64,000 nucleotides of DNA from Chrysopilus asiliformis (lineage: Eukaryota; Arthropoda; Insecta; Diptera; Rhagionidae). A program made the position numbers and the translations under genes. The notes beneath the pieces were generated by a model. It saw nothing but the letters and a program-made list of their open reading frames with translations, ran no database searches and had not been told where the DNA came from. The stretch lies in contig OZ035961.1 of assembly GCA_964034945.1 (NCBI GenBank), positions 89,092,491 through 89,156,490 on the forward strand. The letters are read 5' to 3'. Shown piece by piece: positions 53,866 through 64,000 of the stretch (position 1 is the first letter of the stretch; every line of letters begins with the position of its first letter).

Positions 53866-55250
53866 TTTTTTTTGGCCAAAGATATGTAATGCCTGGATCA
53901 GAAATGCGCTGCATGAAGAAAAATTGTCAGAAAAAATGTTAGAAAAACTGCAGCGGCTGCAAAAATTGACAGGTTTTGTGCAGCGCAGCGAAAGCAGCGA
54001 TATCTGAAAAACCATTCACTCGAATGACTCCAGCGGTTTTTTCTGTAAACTTTTTATTCGACATGAATGAAAGTTGATTTTTTTTTTCGTACATATATAT
54101 TTGGTATAATAACTTTGTTGTTTATTTAACTGCCAAAAATAGATTCAATTTAGTATTTGGCTGCAATCTTACACGCAAATGCCTTTCAAATATTCACGAT
54201 TGACGTTGGCATAAGTTAGTTGAAGGACATCTGGTTCAATTTTCAAACAGAATATATAAAATAAATAACTGTAAAACAAATATTAAACTTATGGTTAAGT
54301 GACTTTGAATGTTACCTACCTATACATATCCTGTTTCCACCCTTCACTTCATTTTTTTCCCAGTATTTCTGTCTGGAAATAGAAACAAAGTTAAAATGAA
54401 GCCAAATTTGCTCATCGACTGTAAACTTTCGAATGGGTAAAGTTTTATGAAAACATTTGACTTCCGTTTCAAATAAAGTTGTACCCAGAATTTAAATTAT
54501 AAATCTTCAAAGTTGTGTTACATCACATGAGTTACAAATAATATCCCTCCAGCTTTTAAATGCATTACATTACAATTCTTTATATGTATTTTTGTGATAC
54601 TTTTCTTTAAACAGGAATTAAGTTAATTAAAAGTTTTTTTTAAATTAAATTTAAGAAAGTCTTTCTTGATTTTATTGAAACGTTTGAAAAGTTATTCTTG
54701 ATGACTGAAAAATGTGCCAAGTTGGGTGAATAGAGTGGGTGCTGACAATGTAAAAAATTGTGCACGTTTGCTTTTCTTCATAACAAACTCTTCTATGATT
54801 TGAAGCAGAACATATTTTGGCAACAAAAAAAATCTCAAAACCTTTTCGAAAAATATTCATCCATAAAAATAACGAAGACAAAAAGTCATTCTTCATTGCA
54901 TAACAAACGAAACGAAACGAAATGAAACAACAAAAAAAAACAAATGAAAGAAAATTCCATGAAAATCGTTCAATAATAAATTTATTTAATCAAACGAGCG
55001 AGCTTTGAGAACATCTCTCATTTCTGCTTGGAATTTTCTTCTGAATTAGGGAACATAATTATGGTTAATTTATTGTCCTTTGATCGATTTTACTTTGTTG
55101 TTGGGAATTGAATTAATTTTATGGATTTTTCGTTTGTTCTGCTTGAGCATGAAATGTTTGAGACTTTTTGGGGTTTCTTTTTTTTATTCTGTTAGTGGGC
55201 TGTCCATACAATAAATACGCTAGGCTCATTTTTGGCTCTTTGAAACCTGT
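53866..55250. other. Spacer without recognised features
   Basis: AT-rich; no gene, RNA or repeat family recognised. Confidence 0.3.
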
Positions 55251-55254
55251 ATGC

Positions 55255-55500
55255 TAGGTTCCCTTTTCACTTTCCTTTTCGATGGAAAAAAAATAGAAGG
55301 GAAGTATTGTATTCATGACGCAGACCGATTCGAGAGTGGGGGCAGATAGAAAATTTCTGATCAGTACGAAATCCATTTCTGTCAAAATTATGACGATGTC
55401 CATACATCTGTCTGTCGGACTGTCGGTCAGTCGGTCAATCGGTCTGTCATTCTGTCGGTCTCTCGTTCTATCGGTCTGTCGATATTCCATTCTGTCGATC
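55255..55500 (+). repeat. mini-me-like repeat family B, copy 2
   Basis: GAAGGGAAGTATTGTATTCA then GATCAGTACGAAATCCATTT and a degenerate TCGG/TCTG microsatellite (55405-55490). It matches 38425-38900 in inverted orientation. A short 5' piece also occurs at 10253-10300 (AAGTATTGCATTCATGACGG). Confidence 0.62.
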
Positions 55501-55513
55501 TATGCGCGGTATT

Positions 55514-55724
55514 ACCATAGTTTATACTAGTTAGGAAACGTAGGGCTTTTTACGTGTACCTAGGTTGGAGTAAAGATAACCGATATACTCTGGACGCGGT
55601 TTTTCTTTCTTTCCTATGCGTAAATTACCAACAAAACACAACACATGTAAAACCTAGCCATATTTTCATACACCACCAACACATGCAATTTTCCGACAGC
55701 GGGAGACCTAGTATAAACTATGGT
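55514..55724. mobile_element. MITE with ACCATAGTTTATACTAG ends
   Basis: A perfect 17-bp inverted repeat with ATT on both sides (55511-55513 and 55725-55727), 211 bp. The 3-bp A/T target fits PIF/Harbinger, but the ends do not start with GG. Confidence 0.65.
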
Positions 55725-55799
55725 ATTACCAATGATGAGAGAACTATAGATAAATTACGGTTGATAAAATTTCGAAGCAATGAAGAGTCCACCCAGTGA

Positions 55800-56676
55800 C
55801 ATATAGGCCTGTCTCATTGCCTTCGTCGGTACACGAAATGTTTAGTGTATACAATGTGGGGGAGTTGCCATATCTCAATATTCAGAGGTTAAGCATTATT
55901 AAATTTCAATATAGTAGAGTACCTACATGATATGGTATTTCCCATCGCATTGCATAAATAATTTTGATTTTTCGACGATTTTAATTTTTATACAACTCAC
56001 ACAACATTATAAAAGATTATTAAACCACACAATATGCGCGATATTATTTAAAAACATGAAAAAAATTTAAAATAATTCAAATTTATTTTTAAAGAGTTGA
56101 CGATTATAAAGGTTCTCTAGTTAAAATCAAAAAGAGGGTCAATCGCACATTTTAGAAGTGCTGGCAATTCTAAAAAGAGAAAAATGCCAAAAAGTAAAGT
56201 TTGTTGAAATATCGTGTTTTTTAATGCTACAAAATTTGATTCTCGAAGGAATTTTATGTGCTATGAAATGTGTTTAGAGCAGTGCTATAAAAGTGTTTTT
56301 TGTAGTCCTGACATTCGTTTGAGGCGAGTATTTAACAGGCAAAAACAAAATGCTACCTTTCCAACGACGATGGGAGCCAAAAAAATGTTCTTTCCGGGGT
56401 TTTAGTGAAATCTGTGGAACATTCCCTAACTAAACTTATCAAAAACTCTTTTCAGGGCATTTCAGTGCATTATATTATAATAAAACCAGCGTTAAAAAAA
56501 TCTCAATGCAGCCCCGTTCCAATGTTATACGAAAATGTAAACATAACGCTGGCGTGATTTCATGGTATGTGTGTCATTTGACAGAACTCTTGTGCAGGGT
56601 TATCAATGGATTCTGGTGGGTATTTTTGGTTTTTGGTATCAAGTGAAATTGATTTTGATCGACCCTGCACGAATCT
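55800..56676. other. Spacer upstream of the tandem duplication
   Basis: AT-rich, no coding frame supported, no repeats recognised. Confidence 0.3.
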
Positions 56677-58752
56677 TCGAAAACGACAGTGTTTTTGTCT
56701 CATTCGTGAAATTCATTTAGATGTAAAGGAGTAAAAGGGATTACTATTTCATGTGATTTCCGAAACTCTTCGTTTTCTATAGTGTTGCTCTTTTGCCTAC
56801 CGCGAGTACACGAGAAACTGGGTTCGAGATTTATCTATTAGTTCTTTCATCATTGGTATTCAGTGTTGGGGCCAGATAATTATTTTTTTATCTAGATAAA
56901 GATAAAGATAAATGCTTGTAATGTTTATCTAGATAAGATAATAGATAATGAAAATATGAAAGATAATAGATAAGATAAGATAAAAAGCCAAATTATCTAG
57001 ATAATTTTTAGATAAATATTTATTTTGACATTGCACAAAATTCAAAATTACGTACTAAAAAAAATAGCACAAAATTTTTTGCATTTCTTGATTTCCAATT
57101 TAAATATAATAAGAAACTAAATAATAATAAAAGAAAACGGATAAGAAACGTTATCGTAACGTAACGAAATAACGAAATGATTTTCGGGCTTTTTATTCAA
57201 AATTACGTTATAATGAACGTTATAGAAATTCAATTCCGTTACCATAACGAAAAACGAAAAAAATATTACGTTTTTTCGTTGTTTATTAGTATTTCCTTGT
57301 TTTGTTCAGTATTATTTTTTGTGAAATTTCCCACAAAAGTTCATCAAGTATAACCCCACAGACATAAAATATAATCAAAAATATTGGAGTAGTGTTTTTA
57401 ATCGTATTTTGATTCTAAATCGGATTTTGTTTTGGCCAGATTCACTCTATTTCTGGAGATACAAAAATGGAAATCTTCTAAGCAAGTTTTTTGGTAGCGA
57501 AAAGATTTTCTTTTTAGTAACTCCAGAAGTAGAGCGAAATTCTATAAAAAAATTCTATATCTTTGATATCAAAATCACGCTTTTGTGGAGACAGTTTTTT
57601 TAATGAACAAAACTTTTGTGTGATTTTTTGTCTTTTGTATTTTTTATTGATTTTTTAACTTAATAATCACATTTTTTTTCCGTTTTTATTTGTATTTTCT
57701 TTTTGCTGAGTTACTGTCGAAAACGACAGTGTTTTTGTCTCATTCGTGAAATTCATTTAGATGTAAAGGAGTAAAAGGGATTACTATTTCATGTGATTTC
57801 CGAAACTCTTCGTTTTCTATAGTGTTGCTCTTTTGCCTACCGCGAGTACACGAGAAACTGGGTTCGAGATTTATCTATTAGTTCTTTCATCATTGGTATT
57901 CAGTGTTGGGGCCAGATAATTATTTTTTTATCTAGATAAAGATAAAGATAAATGCTTGTAATGTTTATCTAGATAAGATAATAGATAATGAAAATATGAA
58001 AGATAATAGATAAGATAAGATAAAAAGCCAAATTATCTAGATAATTTTTAGATAAATATTTATTTTGACATTGCACAAAATTCAAAATTACGTACTAAAA
58101 AAAATAGCACAAAATTTTTTGCATTTCTTGATTTCCAATTTAAATATAATAAGAAACTAAATAATAATAAAAGAAAACGGATAAGAAACGTTATCGTAAC
58201 GTAACGAAATAACGAAATGATTTTCGGGCTTTTTATTCAAAATTACGTTATAATGAACGTTATAGAAATTCAATTCCGTTACCATAACGAAAAACGAAAA
58301 AAATATTACGTTTTTTCGTTGTTTATTAGTATTTCCTTGTTTTGTTCAGTATTATTTTTTGTGAAATTTCCCACAAAAGTTCATCAAGTATAACCCCACA
58401 GACATAAAATATAATCAAAAATATTGGAGTAGTGTTTTTAATCGTATTTTGATTCTAAATCGGATTTTGTTTTGGCCAGATTCACTCTATTTCTGGAGAT
58501 ACAAAAATGGAAATCTTCTAAGCAAGTTTTTTGGTAGCGAAAAGATTTTCTTTTTAGTAACTCCAGAAGTAGAGCGAAATTCTATAAAAAAATTCTATAT
58601 CTTTGATATCAAAATCACGCTTTTGTGGAGACAGTTTTTTTAATGAACAAAACTTTTGTGTGATTTTTTGTCTTTTGTATTTTTTATTGATTTTTTAACT
58701 TAATAATCACATTTTTTTTCCGTTTTTATTTGTATTTTCTTTTTGCTGAGTT
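56677..58752 (+). repeat. Perfect tandem duplication, 1036-bp units
   Basis: 56677-57712 and 57717-58752 look identical base for base (offset 1040, with ACTG between). Each unit contains the left target duplication TTGGTATT and about 850 bp of the left end of a hAT element, so the duplication happened after the hAT inserted. It could be a very recent duplication or an assembly artefact. No coding content. Confidence 0.9.
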
Positions 58753-60299
58753 TTATTATTTGTTATACAATTTATTTTTATGGAAACTGAACTGAATTAC
58801 TTTGTGATAAACTATTATTACAGTGCGTTTTTTTGTTTTCAGTTTCAATACAATGTGTAACGGAATAATAACATTATAACGTAACGAAATTAAGTTTTTT
58901 ATCGATACAAAACGAAATAACGTCACGAAATATAAGTTTAATTTTGCTACGTAAGGAAATTTATAACGTTATGATTTTTTATTTCGTTCATAGCCCGGTT
59001 TACACTTGGCAACAGTTACTGGCAGAACTTTTTTTTATGGACAAGAGAAGAGAGGCGAGGGAAAGAGTGACACTTCGCTTCCTTGTCCGTAAACAAAAAT
59101 TGTTGCCAAGTATAAAACTGTTCCTAAAAAAAGTTTTTAGGTTTTCAAAAGTATGCAGAAAACAATTTCGTTTCAGCATTTTTTCAGATTTAATTTTTTG
59201 ATTTTCGGTGGTAACGATTATCTCTAGATAAATGGGATTTTCCTTTATCTAGATAAGATAAAGATAACTTTTTTGGGGTGTTATCTAGATAAGATAAAGA
59301 TAACATTTTTTTTTATCTAGATCAGTGGTTCCCAAACTTTTTTGGCCCACGGACCCCTTTTCATACTCAAAACTTGCCCACGGACCCCTTTTCATAGTCA
59401 AAACTTGCCCACGGACCCTGGGTGAAAAACTACATAAATACATAATAGAAAAATTACAAATTTAACTTTAATGTCTTGAATGGTAAATGGTGATGTAAAA
59501 ATAAAATATAAATAAAACATTTTGTTGAAGAAGTATTTATTGAATCTCCGCCGAAGACGCGGCCTTTTATATTCGCGGCTCGTTTGCCAACGTTCCTGTA
59601 TGTTCGGCCGAGGTCTCGAACGTTCTCGTGTGCAGATCTCAAACATTCTCGAAGCATTCACGCCAGATCTCGAATGTCCTTGCAACTTTTTACCCGTGGA
59701 ACGTTACAATATCAAAAATTTTATTTGGAACAAACCACTGTTAATTATAATAAAAATTGAATGCTGCAATGTAACGCTCTCTTGAATTAATTTTTTGAGA
59801 TGTGAGGATAAAATTTCATGTAAATGTCACATATTGTGTAGGTACTCATTTTGTACCAATTAATTCACAACAGAATATAATAATACAGTAATATACAGTA
59901 ATTCCAAACATTCGCGGATTTGGGTATTCGCAGAAGTAAACAAATTAAACAAAAATATAAAATAGTAAGCTATAACTTTTAGGGTGCATTATATTAAATA
60001 ATAAAACCCAATATGTCTAACTATAAATATTTTACTTAGGACGTAAAAATCGCTAATAATTTATTCATTGTTATTTTTTTTAACTTCCATATTAATAAAA
60101 ATGTGTCACCATTTTTTTATTTCATATTAAACCTTGCGCGGACCCCCTGACGTTGTTCAGGGACCCCCAAATCAATTTTAATTTTCCACGGACCCCCTGA
60201 ATGATCCCGGGGACCCCTGGGGGTCCGTAGGGACCACTTTGGGAACCACTGATCTAGATGATTATCTAGATAATTATTATCTAGATAACCCCAACACTG
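57901..60299. mobile_element. Non-autonomous hAT element (CAGTGTTGGGG family)
   Basis: The left end CAGTGTTGGGGCCAGATAAT and right end TAACCCCAACACTG have a perfect 8-bp duplication TTGGTATT (57893-57900 and 60300-60307). The subterminal regions are packed with TATCTAGATAA motifs. A second left end exists at 56861 because of the tandem duplication. Another hAT (59323-60251) is nested inside. No transposase remains. Confidence 0.87.
59323..60251. mobile_element. Non-autonomous hAT (CAGTGGTTCCCAAAC family), copy 2, nested
   Basis: The same termini as 28053-29224 with a perfect 8-bp duplication ATCTAGAT (59315-59322, 60252-60259), inside the TATCTAGATAA repeats of the outer hAT. It lacks the HINE insertion found in copy 1. 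A segment of unrelated sequence (about 59545-59700) replaces part of the interior seen in copy 1. Confidence 0.88.
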
Positions 60300-60654
60300 T
60301 TGGTATTACACACGGCAACTTTCGGGCTTACTTACGCCGATTTTCGGGAGAAATGACTGAGGAGGGAAAAGTTGCCACTCGAAATCATGGCTCATCGACA
60401 ATCTGCATACATGCGTGTGAACCGGTTTGGGAAAAGTAGTAGGCAGAAATCATTTTCGTTCTGACCGTCAGCAGGTAAAGATCTTGGGAAGTATATGAGC
60501 AGCAGCAATTTCAATGGTTTGAGTCCACACACACCCATGTAAACTTGTGTAGCATATGCAAACAGGATTGGCTTATTTAAGCGACAAATGTAAGCACATT
60601 GGCTTATTAAGCCCAAAAGTTGCCGGCTTAAATAAGCCAAGTGTAATACCGGAC

Positions 60655-61010
60655 TATCGGTCTATCTGTCTCTCTGTCTCTCTGTCTCTCTGTCTCTCTG
60701 TCTCTCTGTCTCTCTGCCTCTCTGTCTCTCTGTCGGTATGTCGGTCTGTCCGTTGTACGTATCTTAAATAACTCGAGAACGCGTTGACCTAGCGACTTGA
60801 AATTTTTCGTAAATAAGTTTTACAAAAATCATAGTTTTCTATTAACTTTTGGAAAAGTAACGGTAATTATAACGGGTACCTCCCATACAATTATTTTGAA
60901 AAAATACCGTTTTTTCAAAAACCTCTCTAAAACCTCGCTTTTATGGAAAAATGCATATAACCAAAGGAAATAAAATTTTCTACATTTTTTGATTTTACGG
61001 GTTGCGCTAC
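60655..61010 (+). repeat. (TCTCTG)n microsatellite and mini-me-like family B, copy 3
   Basis: Nine or so TCTCTGTC units at 60666-60740, then TCGGTCTGTCCGTTGTACG, TTGACCTAGCGACTTGAAAT (60783 on) and TCATAGTTTTCTATTAACTT, which match the minus strand of 38580-38740. Confidence 0.7.
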
Positions 61011-64000
61011 CGACTCCACAGCCCTGATTCTGCTGTGCTAAAATTTAAAATCCATAATAATTACACTTGAAAAAAAACACCAACACTTTAACACCTGCTG
61101 ACGGATTTCTCTTTTGCGCATTAGACATTTCACCAAAACGCAGAGTTCAGTACTTAAATTTATCAATCAAAAATTGGCTGTAAAATTTTTCATTTTATGG
61201 ACAACGAATTAAAAATAGATTCAGAACAAATATTTATCAATTTCTTATAGCAATCTGCCGACATACTCAACATTTTACTACCTAGAAAACACCCTCAAAA
61301 GACCGAAAATGTTTATCATTTTGGCCACAATCAAAAATACTCGTGAAACGAAAATAGATTTTTCCCAGTCATAACGCAGCGAGCACTTTAATGTTTTCCA
61401 GGGAACACCGAAAAAAAAAATCATTTCGATTCTCTGGAGCTTTTCTCTGGATCCAGTTTGATTTCACATATTTTCCCACATTTTCCAATATTTGTGATTT
61501 AAAATACATCTCACGGTGCGTTCTGAAAAGCTGTTTAGCCCCCGTTTTCTGATGTTTGAGAGTTATTTATGTACTTTAATGTTGTTAAAATTTGGGGAAA
61601 TTTGGCTGTTGAACGTTTATTGTTTCGAGTTAAATCAAGTTTTTAGAAAACTCATAAATCTTTTTTTAAAAAAACGTCGATTTTTGAGGCCGGGTCGAAT
61701 TTTGAAGGTAAGCGTTTTTTATTCCAATATTATCAAATTACAAAAATTAGTGCTGTGGCAAATTAGAAATTCAATTTTTTTCGGAAAAACCTTTTGGGGT
61801 GGTCAATTTTTAGTACGGCCATAAATTGACAAGAAAACAGCAAAAACGGGGCTTTTATCATTTTAATTTTTCTCGTTTTATAAATTTTGTGACCATTCGT
61901 GGTCACCCTATTTATAAAAGAAAAGTAGTTTTTTTTTGTGGCCGGATTTCTCAAAAACTACTGAACCGATTTTAATGAAACCTTACAGTTTGAGTCAGAG
62001 TATCACTGAGATGGTTATAGGCTATGCTGTTTTTCAAATTTCCTTTTCCTTCTTACCCCCTCTCCTATTATAGCTTTGTCCGCTGAAGGAATTTGGATCC
62101 GGTTTTCATCATTAGAGAGTTCAGCCCTCACGAAAAAATTTACCAAATCAATATCAACCTATTATCTCCTGAAATTCCAAAGGGAGTTGGATTTCGGAAA
62201 GGGGGGAGGCCGAAGCCGGATCAACTGCGAGACGGTTCGCTGCGCAGCCCCTACTTTTAAATATAAGATTTAATTTCTGGGTAAAATGCCAAAAAACTGT
62301 TGCTTGGCCAAAGTAAAAAAAAAAATGAAAAGCCACCACCATCCAAATTTTCAAATAAACGTAAAAACATCAATTTTCGGTCATAATTTCCAGCGTTCAG
62401 TCATTAAAATTCCCATTTGATGGGTTATAAAAACATTGTCTCCTACGCCTTTTAGCAGCGTCATTACCTAAATAGCCTAGCTAACGGAAAAAATAACCTG
62501 ATGGCAACAAAAATAAGAAAACAAAAAAAAAAACACCCCCGAAACAAGCAAAGATTAATAACGACCGCTCATCATGGATGCCTTATCCTTTACCATCTCG
62601 ACCAGATCCGTTTCATAATTACCTCGTTTTTGGGACGCGTCCGGTAGTATGAATCCGACTTTAGAATAAAAGGGAAGATTGCTTAGGGGGGAAGTTGGAT
62701 GATGGGGGGCAAGTTATGTGATGTGCTGTTTAGAAAGTGAAACTTTTTTAGGGTTTCGAGGTACGACGAAAACTGGAATTCTTTGACAAAATGATGGAAA
62801 CTTTAGGAGTTTCGTAGCCATGAGAAGTTTTCTATTGTCCTTTAGAATCAGATTAGATCCATGGTGGGGGGAAGGGAGGGGGATCTTAGAACAAGTTATG
62901 GCCAACCTCTATCCCAACTTCAAAATTCCACCTACATCCGGTATTCTTAAAAAACACTACTTGAAATCGTATCATAAGTCCTGTTTTCGGTTTTTGGTGA
63001 ATTGTCGTATAGCAATTCTCCATGTTTGTGTCGTTTTTCACGCAGGCTTCAAAAAAGGAAAATTCGAAAGTTAAGATGAAAACTCATAATAAAAACCCGT
63101 CACAAATACAAAGGCAGGAAGATTTAATTTGTCGCTGTTTGAAATACGAAAATTCATCTCACACCTCTCTCTAATTATCTTTTGGCTAATGACTAAAAAG
63201 TTTACTTTTTTTCATCCTTTTGGGCCGCAGAATCCTTTTATGTCAATGTTTTAACCATCCGCCCCGTGACTGTATTGCGGCCACTCCCAATGTCGCCGTC
63301 ATGGACCGTCCATCCCCCCACAAATACAAAAAAAAACACCAATGCCATCAGCATCGAGGGAAATTCTTTTGGGGCCAGTTTTCCCCAAAAACTCGTTAAA
63401 AATGTCAGATCTTTGACAAGGTTTTCTTTAAATTTCGAATTTTCCTTGGCATTCAGTAAAGTTGCTATAGCTTTAAATTACAGCGAAAGTCCGGAAAAAT
63501 GCTTTACCATTGAATGTCGTTTGAGTTTTCACGATTTTCTCAACTTGAAATAAGAAGTGATGCTGGGTTAGGAAAAAAAATCCTTGCGAGGAAAATGAAG
63601 TTTATTTCAATCATCAGTCATAAAATGAAAACATTTCCCAAAATGCCAGGGGGTGCCGTCAAAAAGTCCAGGCGTAACATCACTTATGAGGACTGCTGCG
63701 AGATTTTCCAACAGTCCTCCGTAAATAATGGTGGCTGCGACTTTTTTTTTCTTCTGCAGAATTGGAAAATTCCCGGAAGCTTTTACTTCACTACTAATTT
63801 TTATGATTTTCCTGATTTGAAGGGTCGGCATTCGAACCGATCGATACACGAAATATCCGAATTGGGGTGGAAAATTTTGAGGGTGGGAATTTTGTTTGCC
63901 TCCTGAAAATCTGTTGAGTATAACAATAGAAGAAAAATATTCAATTTAAGTATATTCGGACTCAATCGCTTTGGGAATCTCTAAGGCGTGTATCGGGACT
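61011..64000. other. Right end of the window without supported genes
   Basis: AT-rich with a few G-runs (62860-62880). At 61951-61985 the words CAAAAACTACTGAACCGATT and ATGAAACC recall the core of Helitron copies at 22512/24369. Open frames of 80-130 codons (for example 63514-63906) have no recognisable domain. If the 48.7-kb exon is real, this is probably still its first intron. Confidence 0.3.

Noticed and set aside
56677..58752. Two identical 1-kb units as LTRs of a retrotransposon
   Set aside because: Only 4 bp separate them, they start and end without TG...CA, and they contain the left end of a hAT; a tandem duplication explains them.
60666..60740. Short regular repeats as a CRISPR-like array
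   Set aside because: Simple (TCTCTGTC)n microsatellite without unique spacers, in an animal genome.
63514..63906. 130-codon frame near the window end
   Set aside because: No motif recognised; overlapping frames on the other strand of similar length; not enough to call a gene.

Overview
This is an AT-rich animal nuclear window, almost certainly insect. Its genes are split by GT-AG introns (plus one GC-AG), there are no operons, and the p97/VCP orthologue reads like insect TER94 along its whole length. The transposon set (mini-me/DINE-like elements with TCYG microsatellites, TTAA and TTA MITEs, hATs, Helitrons) fits a fly or a related insect. I recall TER94 and the ZDHHC gene CG1407 lying close together in Drosophila (46C-D), which would fit a dipteran, but that is from memory and the species is not determined.

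Layout. 1-2408 (+): 3' part of a TYSND1-like peroxisomal serine protease ending in the PTS1 signal SKL. 2531-3517: a foldback element. 4707-16327 (+): complete TER94 (9 coding exons, 803 aa), whose 8-kb second intron is a stack of nested palindromic transposons. 17591-20570: an apparently intact PIF/Harbinger transposon with a zeste/Myb-like ORF1 (+) and a DDE transposase (-), both needing splicing. 22194-25943 (+): an unrecognised 266-aa coiled-coil gene of six exons, with a GC donor and two inverted Helitrons in its introns. 26471-34033: a repeat-dense tract with copies of a DINE/HINE-like element, hATs and MITEs. 34566-46576 (-): a ZDHHC2/15-type palmitoyltransferase with two alternative homologous last exons 9 kb apart. 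47184-48182: a MITE broken by a LINE fragment. 48700-49271 (+): probable non-coding first exon of a gene running beyond the window. 49272-64000: intron-like or intergenic DNA with more MITEs, a nested hAT pair and a perfect 1-kb tandem duplication.

How the parts relate. The host genes are housekeeping or membrane-traffic genes (peroxisomal processing, p97 segregase, protein S-acylation) and show no sign of acting as one pathway. Most of the remaining sequence I could assign is mobile DNA. Many insertions can be dated against each other because they sit inside one another and keep target duplications: 3-bp TTA for Harbinger-like, 8-bp for hAT, TTAA for piggyBac-like, TA for mariner-like.

Limits. 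All exon borders, TIRs and duplications were read by eye. Family names rest on motif and terminus recognition, not on database searches. I saw no tRNA, rRNA or CRISPR-like feature.
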